This document shows, piece after piece, positions 25,288-37,297 of a DNA stretch of 64,000 bases. The position numbers and the translations under genes are program-made. Where the stretch lies: positions 8,302,311 through 8,366,310 of the forward strand of contig CM035170.1 in the NCBI GenBank assembly GCA_020205615.1, in the 5' to 3' direction. The stretch comes from Panax quinquefolius. Its lineage: Eukaryota > Streptophyta > Magnoliopsida > Apiales > Araliaceae. The number at the start of each line of letters is the position of its first letter. Within the stretch, counting starts at the first letter, position 1. The notes beneath the pieces are model-generated. The model was given only the letters and a program-made list of their open reading frames with translations, did not search any database and was not told the DNA's origin.

Positions 25288-26403
25288 CACACTGGAGCCT
25301 CTGCAAGCGATATGGGACATCGTATATCATATATTTTAGTTAGCTTAGCTTAGATTAGTTTTCTCTATAATTTCTTTTCCTTTCTATTAGTTGATGTCTG
25401 TAAATATAGATTAGGTAGATTAGGGAGAAGTCTGGCATTTCTTTGGAGCGTCAAGAGTAGTGAGCTACATGGACTAGAGAGCTTGATTTGAGCGAAATGC
25501 TTGGAGATTGAAGGGCTTTGACAGAGTTTATTCTTATCCATTTATTTCCTCTGATTTTGTAATCTATAAATGTTGTCTTTATTGCTACTTATAGTTTGTT
25601 CAATAGCTATGAACTGAATATTGGCTCTAAGGTTATAATGGAACCCTTTGTTATTTAAATTGACTGTCTTATCTCTTTGGTTGGCACCATATGATTTGGT
25701 TTAATATATTTGTGCTTAATGATTCTCGCTAAGACATTAGTGATGATTTTGGTAATCTACTTGATATCGACAGGATGATTGTAGATTTACACCTAAATAT
25801 ATTGGCATGTGATTGTGGGTTTCGACTGCATAAGTTGTACGTAGAATAGACATATATATGTGCGCCACGTGTGACCTAATAGAGAACTTATGCTTAAATC
25901 CTTGTTATGATTAATTCGCATAGATATGTGTAGAATTGCATCTAGCTTGGACGTAATTTTCTGTTTTATTCCCTTTTGGGTGGATCTGGAGAGGATATGC
26001 TTGTGCATACCTCGACAGAGGTGCATAGGCACCTGTGTGTTCTCGGTCGACAAATTGTCGTGACCATTTAAGACCAAAAAGAGAAGGGTAGCGAGTTTGA
26101 TGAAGCATATCACGCCAGGTGTTCGACAGAATACCTGAGTGGGGTGAAGTTGTAACCTTAGCTTGTATTTCCTTCGATTACCATTTGTTATCCATTTAGT
26201 TGTTTTGTTAACTAATTATAATAAGATTTATCACACTTCCATTTACTGCTATTCGAATAAGACTTTAGCGATAAACAGTCGGTACTTGGTAAATATTAGT
26301 CATAGTTACTCATGGGTACGAAATTCTACTTATCAATGTATTACTTGTTAGACCGCGTAGACATGCACGTGTTTAGTGATCGATTTTCTGACCAACAAGT
26401 TTT

Positions 26404-26420
26404 TGGCGCCGCTGCTGGGG
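26404..26420 (+). other. Primer-binding site, tRNA-Asp type (element E)
   Basis: TGGCGCCGCTGCTGGGG closely resembles the TGGCGCCGTTGCCGGGG site used by Athila/Tat elements. It lies six bases after the LTR end. Confidence 0.8.
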
Positions 26421-26479
26421 AACTATTATTCTAATATTGTCAAATATTGATTTCAATCAATTTAGTCTTACTTTGAACG

Positions 26480-26510
<31 letters not shown>

Positions 26511-26561
26511 TTCTTTTATTTGTTTGATCTTCCTTTCTTTTTGTTTTTAAGTTTACAGATT

Positions 26562-27584
26562 ATGAACGATCAATGTTATCAATGGACTTATGATGGGATG
26601 ACGCAACCAAGCTCTGAAGAAGGACTCGAGAAATTGCAAGTTCAAATTGTTAATGCCTTGAGGTTTTCTGACAATCTTGAGTGTCAGTCCACTCAGAATG
26701 CCTATGGTCAGGAATGAGCTGACATTGAACCGATCTCCTATCATCCAAACTGTCAGGGTTATCCAAACTCTTGGGACTACAATCAAGAGCAATATCAAGA
26801 TCCGAATTACTCCTATCCAAATCAGTTTGACTATCAGTCTCCGCCGAAATATGAGGTGACGTCTCGACCCAATGAGAGCTTGTCTGAGTACTCAACACGA
26901 GATGATGAGAACATGCTTGGAGATCTTCTCACCAACTTTATTGAGAGAAATGAGGTTCGGATGGCAAGCCAAGAAGCCGTATTGCAAAGCCTTGAGAATC
27001 AATTGGGGCAACTCGTCAATGCCATCACAAATCCATCGCAATGCAATCTACTGGTCATAATTGATCTCGACGATGAAGCAGTAGAGTATTGCACGGTGGA
27101 TACACAAGGAGAAGGCGACGAGTCTCGCACAGTTTTCGAGGGAGACGACATGGTGAAAACTATCCAACCGGTGGATTATGAAGTTGGAGCCAAAAGGATA
27201 AACAGTGGTTGTATAGTCAAGACTGATCAACAACTAGAAACCACACTCACGACTGTGGAAACCCTGAAGGGCCCACTAGAGCATGAAGAACGCTTTCAAT
27301 TTAATGAAATAGGTGAATTAGTTGATAATTCCAGTTGCGAAAGATTCTTTGTACCGATGGATGACTGGATGGATGAAGGAAATAAGAATGACCAATCATC
27401 CATTTCAGCCAAAAATTTAGAGGAACTGATAAATAGGTGGCATGAAATGGTCATTTTCGCTTATGAGCTGGGATTGAGCGGAGATTTGATGCAGTCAATG
27501 AACTTTACTTTAATACAAGTGCTTGGTGGGGAGGCACCCCTATCTCAGTATCAAATTATATATGTTTCCCTTACTTATGTCTAG
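26562..27584 (+). pseudogene. Gag-like ORF of element E
   Basis: ATG 26562 opens MNDQCYQWTYDGMTQPS. One in-frame TGA lies at 26715, and the same frame then runs to TAG 27582. A Tyr/Asn/Gln-rich region (YPNSWDYNQEQYQDPNYSYP) precedes LLTNFIERNEVRMASQEAVL and QSLENQLGQLVNAI, which resemble the end of gag in Athila/Tat elements. The last third (EELINRWHEMVIFAYELGLS) is not recognised. No zinc knuckle or protease follows. A near-intact frame in an element without pol suggests recent constraint or youth. Confidence 0.6.
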
Positions 27585-27743
27585 TTTATATTTAGTCTTT
27601 TCGCTTTAGTGTTTTCACATTGCTGCCATTTTAATTATAATGTCAAATGAATGTTTTTGTGGCTATAAATTGCAGACAGCATATTTTCCTTTTGTGTTGT
27701 TGTTTTATATATAGTAATATCGTTATGCTAGTTAGTATGTGGG

Positions 27744-27786
<43 letters not shown>

Positions 27787-28423
27787 TTTTATGCTGGCTA
27801 AAACATGGCTTAGTTTTTACTGGGGAGAAATCGAGTTACAGGGCTCGGTCATGGCCACAAAGATTCTACACCACAACTCGCGCCATGCAAATACCATGAT
27901 GAAAATCAAACCTTCCTGTCTCACACTGCAACGCCATGGAATAAAGACAAGGCCGCACCGTGGCGCCACTACAGAGTCCAACCTACTACTAATTAGTACT
28001 GTATTTCAACCAACAAAGGACAGTAGCGCCCGCTGCTACCATATGATTTAGATTTAGTTTTTTAAAATGCACTGAAGCCAGAAGTTTAGCCCATTACTCC
28101 TCTATTCGCTCGACGTCTCTAGGCAGCCTGCACACAAGCAACACAACATCCCTCATTCTCCAATACAACTGCACAAATACTCCAGCCTTTTTTTTCTGCT
28201 CAACAATTCACGATTGCTTCCCACAAGACCCCAAATCAGTCGTCCAATAGCAAACCAGTTTCCCATTCGTAAAAGGAGATCAGTCAATCTAGGGTTTCCA
28301 ACTTAAAGCTATTTGGTGATTCATTTACTGTTTTGTTTGATTTCGATATTTGGGTTAGTTTGTCTTTGTTGATTGGGGTGATTTCCACTGACGAAAATTG
28401 GGTTAGAGCATTGCTACCAAAGG
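27585..28423 (+). other. Element E 3' untranslated region and start of 3' LTR
   Basis: It has no gene. A TA dinucleotide run lies at 27748-27784, a purine run (CTGGGGAGAAA) near 27820, then sequence that may be the outer 3' LTR but does not align clearly with the 5' copy. Confidence 0.5.
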
Positions 28424-28428
28424 CTGTC

Positions 28429-30658
28429 TGTGACGGCCCCAAAATTAGGTATACATCACCCATCTTGAGTCGCCAGATACATGGTACAGAATTCAAATAC
28501 AACTTAATAATACAACTGCCGTGTACAATACGACAAAACATAAACTGTGAGTTTGAATACAAATATTGTCTACTAGAGAGTATACAAACTCAAAAGGAGT
28601 CATCATTACAATTATTATCACACTATTTCACGTAATAGTGAGGGACTACTAATGCACCATCTAGGACCATCACTCCGCTCCCCGAGCTCGTCCCCAAATA
28701 TTCTCATTTTCTGAAGATAATAGTGAAAGAAAGGGTGAGCTCAACTAGCCCAGTAAGAAATATTATGACTAAGATAAAGCAGAATAAATTATCTTTAGTC
28801 TTCAATAGTGTTAAACTGATACAATATAATAAACATCAAGTTTAACTGCAGCGGAACAAGTAATCCATTAAAAGAGTTAAGTAGAAAATAAAATCTACTA
28901 TCTTTTATGATTTAAAAGGTTTTTTACGTCACTTTTATCATTTGGGACTCGACAATAAATAATCCACATCATCGAATCACCCCCCGCACTACTACTGCCA
29001 AGGATATTCTTTAGTATCACGACCACAATTATCCATGCACTACGGGCCAAAAATATTTGTGTATTCATTAATGGTTATGATCATGCCAACAACTGTCCAT
29101 CAATGTACTATGGGCCAATGAGGACTTTTACCACATCATTTGTAACATTACTATTAATGATTACACCAAATAATCCTCAAGTCATAATCATACCAAGTCC
29201 ATCTATGCCCTACATGACACAGATGACTTTCAAAAATATAAACATGAGGATGATGACAATGATATAAGAATTTAATAAAACAAGTTCAAGAATTAATTTA
29301 TTCAGGAACTAATAACGTCCAAATTGTCAACATAATACTTCTTTGTAGAGTAAAATTCAAGAATGCTCAGAAGAATATTTTCATGAAAAGATACTAGATA
29401 AAGCGCAAATATCAAGGATATTCCACTAATTTCATGGAGTATAGAAGTCAAAACTTTAACCAACTGAGTATAATAAAGAATAATAAAGAATGTTCCAACA
29501 GAATAATAAAGAATGGAACTGGTCCCATGTAAAAACGCATGCATATGATATTCCAAATGTAATAATAAAGAATGGAATAATGTAAGAATTTCACCAAGTA
29601 TAGGTATCCACGATACAAGTTATTCCAACAGAATAATAAAAAAATGGAATAATAGAAGTTCTCTTCATGAATAAGAAAGAAAGAATACCCCTATGAGTAC
29701 AACAAATAATATTCCCTACCTTAAGAAGAAGAGTACTGGATATATGAGTAGTGAAGTAGCAGAATACTTTTCTTCTTTCTCTCTATAGTTTATCTCTCTG
29801 AGTTTCAAAGTGAATTCGTAAGAAATAATGAAGGAATGAGCTTCTATTTATAGAAAAATAGATCGTATAAGAACTAACTCATGAACGTTCGAGATTGATT
29901 TACTTTTAATCTGACGGTCCATATTTAAAGCAAAATCTTTTAAATAAAATATAATATATTCTATTTATAATCTAATAAAACGAATAACTTTATAAAAGAT
30001 TTTACTATGCAAACACTATGCGTGCACTATGCAAATACTATGCATAATAAAATATAATATATTCTAATTATTGTCTAATAAAATGCAGATAACTTTATAA
30101 AAGTATTATGTTTTATATAAAAAAGATTTTACTATGCAAAACACTATACGTATACTATGCAACACTATGCATAATAGAATATAATATATTCTATTTATAG
30201 AATAACTTTATAAAAGTATTCTGTTTTATATAAAAAGTTTTTCTGTTTTATTATATTAATAATACCAATAAAACAAAACTGAGTGACTTATCACATAAGC
30301 ATCAATAATCAATACCGTGTGCTACTATGTAACCACGCGTAATACTGTACTTTTAACACCGGGTGTTTCAACAGTTAACGGTAAAACTTTCGCCGTTAGT
30401 TTTATAAAGTATTTTTGTCGTTTTCTCAATCCGACAATAATTTCGTTGTGGGGTCTACCAATAATTGTGCCGTTGTACGAATATTCCCTGTTAAAACGAA
30501 TATTCCCTGACCAATCGAATATTATATAACAACTTGCGTACTTTGAAAAATTTATAAATATTACCCACAACTATAACATTATATCAATTTCACTCCATAA
30601 TATTCAAAAATAATATTTATAGAAAATTCATCTTTATTCAAAAAGTTGGGGTCTTACA
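28429..30658 (-). mobile_element. Solo LTR K (TGTAAGACCCC family) in element E
   Basis: The plus strand runs TGTGACGGCCCC...GGGGTCTTACA, with duplication CTGTC at 28424-28428 and 30659-30663. It carries the GGGTGAGCTCAACTAGCC block near 28734, degenerate GCACTA/GGCCAA repeats (28985-29225), a short GTTCCAACAGAATAATAAAG repeat region (29480-29660) and a run of TATGCA units (29940-30180). Confidence 0.92.
29844..29853 (-). promoter_or_regulatory. TATA box of LTR K
   Basis: CTATAAATAG on the minus strand, at the family position. Confidence 0.5.
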
Positions 30659-31623
30659 CTGTCCAAGTTTGGTCTTAAGGACGCCAAGAGCAGTGAGCTA
30701 CACGGACTGTAGAGCTTGATTTGAGCAGAATGCTTGGAGATTGAAGGGCTTTGACAGAGTTTATTCTTATCCATTTATTTCTTCTGATTTTATAATCTAT
30801 AAATGTTGTCTTTATTGCTACTTGTATTTTGTTCAATAGCTATGAACTGAATATTGGCTCTAAGGTTATAATGGAACCCTTTGTTATTTAAATTGACTGC
30901 CTTATCTCTTTGGTTGGCACCATATGAGTTGGTTTAATATATTTATGCTTAATGATTCTAGCTAAGACATTAGTGACGATTTTGGTAATCTACTTGATAT
31001 CGACAGAAGGATTGTAGATTTACACCTAAATATATTGGCATGTGATTGTGGGTTTCGACTGCATAAGTTGTGCGTAGAATAGACATATATATGTGCGCCA
31101 CGTGTGACCTAATAGAGAACTTATGCTTAAATCCTTGTTATGATTAATTTGTATAGACATGTGTAGAATCGCATCTAGCTTGGACGTTCTTTTTGTTTTA
31201 TTCCCTTTTGGGTGGATCTCGAGAGGATATGCTTGTGCATACCTCGGCAGAGGTGCATAGCACTGCAGGTGTTCTCGGTCAACAAATTTTCGTGACCATT
31301 TAAGACCAAAGAGAGAAGGGTAAATAGTTTGATGAAGCATAGCATGCCACAGTAATGCCCGAGTGAGGTGAAGTCAGAAACCTTAGCTTGTATTTCCTTC
31401 GATTACCATTCGTTATCCATTTACTTGTTTTGTTAACTAGTTATAATAAGATTTATCACACTTCCATTTACTTCTCAATATAAGACTTTAGCGATACACA
31501 GTCGGTACTTGGTAAATATTAGTCATAGTTTCTCGTGGGTACGACATTCTACTTATCATCAGATATTACTTGTTAGATCGCATACTACTTGCAAGTGTTT
31601 AGTGATCGATTTTCCGACCAACA

Positions 31624-34024
31624 ACTCAATTACAACAACGTCACTTATCTATAACGATTTCAATCATATTTGTTAAAAATCTGAAAAAACAAGTTCAGAG
31701 AAAGTTAGAGAGAAACAGAGAGTATTCAGAGAAAAAATTGAAGGAAAGTGTGAATTGAAGAAGATATAGAGAAGAATTTCATCTCCTACTAATCTACACA
31801 AACTATTTCAAAGTCCTCTGTAATTGAAGGGATTAATAATTGATGAGTATATGATGTTATATATTAACATATATTTATGTGATTAGAGTAATCGATTTCA
31901 TGTAAACATGTTATAATCAGAGTTTTTCCATTAAGGAGTGTTTTGAGTTCTTTGTAAAACAAATATTGTATGATCAATGCATGAATTGATGATCTATGTA
32001 TATATATGATAATACATAATAATAACACATTTTCTACCATCTATATATGTTTTAAACCATCAATTTCATATAAATATGTCGTAATTGAATTTTTATAGTT
32101 TTACAGAGAAAAATATATGAATATAGCTTATAAGTATAAAATTTTATGTTTAAATTGCATATTAATCGGTAAATTGATGAATGATTTCGTTTATACATGT
32201 AAAAATGAAAAGAACGAAACTTAAATGGACTAATTTGGTCGAAAAATGAGTTCGCAGTGGTTGATTTCGTTAATAATGTTAAAAATGAAGTTTTTCATAA
32301 GAACAGTGAATTTATGTGATTTGATTCAAGTGATTGTATGAATTAAGTTGTTAAAATCATGTTAGAAATGTAATGATCATATATGAATTATAGTATCTGG
32401 GTATGCTTAAATTAATGTATGGACAAGGAAATTAGAAGTTATGGCCCTGTTCACGAGAACATATGGTTGAACTTGTATGAGATTTTTGGCCCAAATTGGC
32501 CTTGTTATGTGTTCGCGAATCGAGCTAAATCGCAAAGAATCGAAGTCTGGTAACTTAGCCTTCGTGCAAGCGTTACCAAACTAAATTACCCCGCCCCAAC
32601 GGGCAAAAAAACTAAAACAAAAATAAAATAATTAATTAAAATATTTATCAAATAAAATAAATATTTTAATTGAGATATTTATGGAATAAAATAAATATTC
32701 GATGAAAATTATTATTAAAATATTTATAAAATAAAATAAATATTTTAGTTGAAATATTTATGGAATAAAATAAATATTTGATGAAAATTATTATTAAAAT
32801 ATTTATAAAATAAAATGAATATTTTAATTGAGATATTTATGGAATAAAATAAATTTTCGATGGAAATTATTATTAAAATATGATAAAATATTTATCAATT
32901 AAAATAAATATTTTAGTTGAAATATTTATGGAATAAAATAAATATTCGATGAAAATTATTATGAAATAATTTATTAAAGTGTAATAATAGTAAGGAATAA
33001 AATATTCTAATTTAATTAAGTAATTAAATTAGAAGGGTAATGATTTGTTAAATAAAGTGGAGTTTATATTAAATAATTAAGTGAAAATGTAACTAATGAA
33101 TGTCGTGAATACATATGGTAATCGTTTAGCCTACGCACGAGGCAAGTTCCTAAATCTTATTTCTTATCATAAAGCAAGTTCCTTATTCTATCTTGTTTAT
33201 TATTGAATTTTATTATTCAAATTGAATATCAATTATTATTGAACCTTGTAAGATTAGCGAACCCTTATTGATTCGACTGGTCCATAGTTGATGAACGTTC
33301 TAAATTTTAGAACCATTGTTGAGCTTACAAAACCAAACTTTCTTTGGTGCAGACTCTAATGTTAAACTGAGATGAACAACCCAAAATAGGGGATTAATTA
33401 TGCTTTAGCATTAATATATTGTGCACAGTATGGTACTAAGGGTTGATTCCCCTTACGAGAAGAAGAGTCCATAGTCTTATGACTGTTAAAGGTTTCAAGT
33501 ATAAACACTTGACAACCTAGGACGTAGTTCAAGGTCTTATGACCCTCAGAAGTTCTTTTGATTCTTGTTATTCATTCTTGATTCAAAAGCTGAGTTTTCT
33601 TATTTCAGAAGTCTTTGATTCATTCACATGTTATTATTTTATTGTTATATTATTATACTTGTGGGCAATCGTGTTCACTCTTGCATAATAATAACATTGC
33701 AGTTAAGAACAAAAGGTCCGACGAGCCTTCTAATAGCAAAGGCAAGGCAAAGTTAACAAGTGATGAAGACTTGTTGTTTATTTGATGTATTTATGTTTCA
33801 AACTTATGTTAAAGTTATATAAGACTTATTATTTGTTTATGTTACCGCATTTGAGATTTTAAGGTTAGTATGACCTGAGATTGATGTATTTACATTCAGA
33901 TGTTGTAACTCCATAAGGAGAGAATTTATTTCTATCTATTTATGGTTTTCATTTATTATGGGTGATGTTTGGACAGTGAACACCAAATCTTGTGGGAATT
34001 GAAGTACCCAAATCTGGTGGTGTC
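31624..34024 (+). repeat. Element B 3' LTR, second part
   Basis: It resumes after element E and runs to GTGTC, where solo LTR J enters. The part from 33447 matches the 5' LTR remnant at 2898-3490. A periodic stretch at 32630-32960 repeats AAATATTTATNNAATAAAATAAATATT units about 60 bases apart. It has no gene. Confidence 0.85.
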
Positions 34025-35211
34025 TGTAAGACCCCAAATTTTATGAAATAAAAGTATTCAATTTTTCTATTTAGTAAATGGTTAAATTGATAAAAAGTTA
34101 AAGTTAAGGGTGATATATGAAATTTTTTCAAAATACGCAAGTGGTTATAAAATATTCATTTTTGTCGGGGAATATTCATTTGGTCGTGGAATATTCTTTA
34201 CGTTTGAAATATTCGCATTTACAGTATGCAAAACCATTTGTGGGCCCCATTACAGAATAACTGTTGGATGAAAAAAATAACAAAATTGAATTTTTATAAA
34301 TAACAGCTTAATTGTTACCGTTAACACTGTTGGAATACCTGGTTGGTAAAGTAAAGTAATACGCGTTGTTGCACAGTAGCACAAGGTATTGCACAATATT
34401 TTTGAATTATTGATTCTTACGTAAGAAGACACTACTCAATAATATTTACAGTAATTACTGTTCAATATTTTATTTTATTGAATCAATAATTGCTGCGTTG
34501 ATATTTTATATTTTTGTTGTTTAAATAATTGTCACTGCACAGTATCTCCATTATCAGATCAATAATTCATATTATTTGAATAATATTATTAGATAGGATT
34601 ATTGGCAATGTCTAGAAAGCTCTGTCAAGGAGAGGTTTGGTCACCTAATTGGGCGCCAGTAAGGAGAAATCCTTATTGGAAAGCCCCTCTTTCTGAGAAC
34701 CGCTTTGTCATCATTATTGTCAGGATTCGTAATTTTTATTTGTGAATAATTAATTATTGATTTCTATGATAAGGAAATATTTATTTGATGTGGATATAAA
34801 TGATGGATTTATTTATGTGGTTATAAATGAAAGAATTAATGTTGAGGTATTTTATCAGTATGTTGTCGGATTGGAGGTATTAAAAGATCAAATCAGTGCT
34901 CTTACAGCTTTATTATGTGAGTTATAATTTTTAATCTGGCCGTTGGATCGTTGTGATTTTTGGATATGTTATACATATATAAGTTGAGTATATGTTCACA
35001 AATTTTGAACCGTTAAAAATGAACGAATGATTTGTTATGAATTTTAAGAGGTGACTGATTCGGAAATTAGGTTTATAAATGGTGGAAAATTCTAGAAATG
35101 GGTGGGCCCCACTTTTGGTTGTTGGAGAAGATGGCTGATTTTTGGTGGGTGGAATAGTAGCAGGTAAAGCCATCGTGTGTGAGTCAAGTCTGCTTTGCGT
35201 CTAACATTTTC

Positions 35212-35221
35212 CTATAAATAG
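35212..35221 (+). promoter_or_regulatory. TATA box of LTR J
   Basis: CTATAAATAG is followed about 60 bases later by a CT-rich leader (TTTTCTCTCTTTTTCTCTCT). Confidence 0.6.
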
Positions 35222-35514
35222 AGGGCTAAGTTAGAATTGAAAATCACACCAGAATTCATAAGTTTTCTCTCTTTTTCTCTCTAGATTATCGAGTGTATTT
35301 TGTGAGTATTTAGATACTTGGTGTGTTTCTATTCATCAGTGCAAGTTTCCGCGTCATATCTGATATCTAGTCAGAAGTGCTGCTCTTTTGAGGTAAGGGA
35401 TTGTAAAGGATATTAAGGGATGCTATATTCTTCATAATGATGTTATTCTTTCAATATCATTATACTGAAATATTGGTATGGATTTTATTGTGGAATTTCT
35501 ACCTTTTTGAGTCG

Positions 35515-35685
35515 GGGTTACTATTCACGTATATGACACTATTCACATATACGGCACTATTCATGTATATGACACTATTTATGTATATGACATTATTTAC
35601 GTATACGGTACTATGTACGAATACGAAGTACTATTCATGAGTTACTATTCACGAGTTACTATTCACGAGTTACTATTCACGACAA
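35515..35685 (+). repeat. TACTATTCAC short tandem repeats in LTR J
   Basis: About six 18-base units of the form ACTATTCACGTATATGAC are followed by about four 14-base units ACTATTCACGAGTT. It produces a meaningless repetitive frame (TYMTLFTY). Confidence 0.9.
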
Positions 35686-35864
35686 AAATTGGTTTCTTTT
35701 TCTGACCAAATTATCGTTGATTTATGAATATTTCTCTTGAAATTAAATGCAGTTGTTGATCATATTGTTTTTATTATCATATATAATATTTTATAACCCT
35801 GATGTTGAAATTCTCTTTCACTTGAGTGTAAAGATGGGTAGATTATTGGTATAATCATGACTAT

Positions 35865-36285
35865 GGGTTCCCTTTGGCAAGTAGTGCAAAGTTGAATTGT
35901 TGACTGGTATGATCATGACCATTGAATTTATAACTGAATATCTTTAGCTTAAGTGCAAAGGTGAATTGATCAACATGGTTATAATTATTGTTTATATAAA
36001 TTACGAAATGATTATATATTTCTTTGAGATATTAATATATTTGGCTCAGAAGTGCAAATATGAATTGTTGATGAATATCTTTGGCCCAGTAGTGCAAAGA
36101 TGACTGTTGTTGAATATCTTTGGCCCAGTAGTGCAAAGATGGTGCTGTTGATGAATATCTTTGGCCGTAGTGCAAAGATGAAATTGTTAAGTATGATTAT
36201 AAACAGGACTCGTGATTTGGTATAACCATGATCTTTGATGTTTCGTAAAGATATGTGATGAAAATTATCTTCGCCCGTGATGCGA
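35865..36285 (+). repeat. Degenerate ATCTTTGGCCCAGTAGTGCA repeats in LTR J
   Basis: Several units of GAATATCTTTGGCCCAGTAG / TGCAAAGATG occur at irregular 45-75 base spacing. The best three are at 36070-36180. The reverse complement occurs at the same place in LTRs D, F, K, G and I. Confidence 0.85.
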
Positions 36286-36679
36286 AGAGGAATTTAGAAT
36301 TACAATTATGATTATGAGTTATTCATATAATTGTGGAAAGGAACTATTGATTAATGTTACGAGGATAAAACATTGTTGGTGGACTTTTAATGTGGAGAAG
36401 ATAATAGACTTTTATGGTCTATTTGACTCTTCTAATGGATTGCTTCGTTCACGCGCAACTATGGTTGAAATTTTTATCATCTACCATATGTTCTAAATAT
36501 CCGATTTATTATTGATGAAGGCTATTGATAATTTAATTATCTTTAGTCATGATATTCTTTATTGAGCTAGTTGTGCTCACCCTTTTCTTCATAATTCCTT
36601 TCGTGTAATAAGAGTGTAGTCGGGTTAGCCGGGGGAGTATGAGGGGGAATAGATCGGTGGTCATCATTTAGTAGTTATA

Positions 36680-37135
36680 TTTGGTGAATCAAATAGGGTT
36701 AAGCGAACCCAACGTTGGAAGGGTGTTTTGCCACTATCATACAAGATGTCTAAAGACATACAACCTCGTGTCATCATAAGACGTGGTTGTGCATCCACTT
36801 CTTCGAGTATATCTACGCCAAGACTACCTATCACGATCTTGGTGTTTGTTTGAAGTATAATTCTCAATTGGAGACAACGGAGATATTTATATGTCAAGAA
36901 AGACTCACCATTGGAAAGAATATGATAGTAATCTTCTCATTTTTGGGGTCTATCGGTCAACCAAGGATAATTACATGGCCATATGATATCTATAATAACC
37001 TGTACGCATGGCCTCCCATGTACGAAGGGTTTCTCGAGCACTTCCCAAAGATTTTAATTTCTAAAACAGTTTTTGACTATACCTTTATGTAAGATATCAT
37101 AGTGACGTGCTACCCAAGTTGGTGTTAAGAGTCAC
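36680..37135. other. Orphan segment inside LTR J
   Basis: This stretch is absent from the other LTR copies, which run directly from the region TTTAGTAGT to the terminal part. It has less AT bias than its surroundings and a 101-codon plus-strand frame (36787-37092, containing WPPMYEGFLEHFPKILISKT). I do not recognise it. It may be filler DNA or a captured fragment. Confidence 0.4.
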
Positions 37136-37297
37136 AGTTGATATATATATTTGTATCAAAACTCACAACACATGAGTTGTTGTATTTTGCACGACAATTG
37201 TTGTAATAAAGTTGTAGTTATTTTCTGTACCATGTATTTGGCGACTCAGAATGGGTTGGATGGAATGGACCTATTTTGGAGTTGTCACAGTGTCACA

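Larger units (their letters stand above)
25027..31623 (+). mobile_element. Element E: non-autonomous gypsy element with tRNA-Asp-like primer site
   Basis: It holds a 5' LTR (about 25027-26397), a primer site TGGCGCCGCTGCTGGGG (26404-26420), one gag-like ORF (26562-27584), a purine run near 27820 and a 3' LTR ending CCGACCAACA at 31623, split by solo LTR K. The LTR copies align well from about 25433/30668 to 26397/31623. Their outer parts do not align clearly. No protease, RT or integrase is present. The primer type and gag fragment point to a derivative of the Athila/Tat side of gypsy. The left edge is uncertain. Confidence 0.7.
34025..37289 (+). mobile_element. Solo LTR J (TGTAAGACCCC family, plus orientation)
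   Basis: It begins TGTAAGACCCC and ends GGAGTTGTCACA, with duplication GTGTC at 34020-34024 and 37290-37294. After one copy of the duplication only ACA of element B remains, so J landed eight bases from B's end. Compared with its relatives it carries an extra unknown segment at about 36680-37135. Confidence 0.92.

Noticed and set aside
28333..28635. 100-codon frame at 28333-28635 and its antisense partner at 28284-28562
   Set aside because: It spans the junction between element E and solo LTR K, so it cannot be a gene.
25000..31633. Target duplication for element E
   Set aside because: The right flank reads ACTCA after the LTR end, but the likely left edge reads TACAC. The match is too poor to claim, so the left boundary is left approximate.
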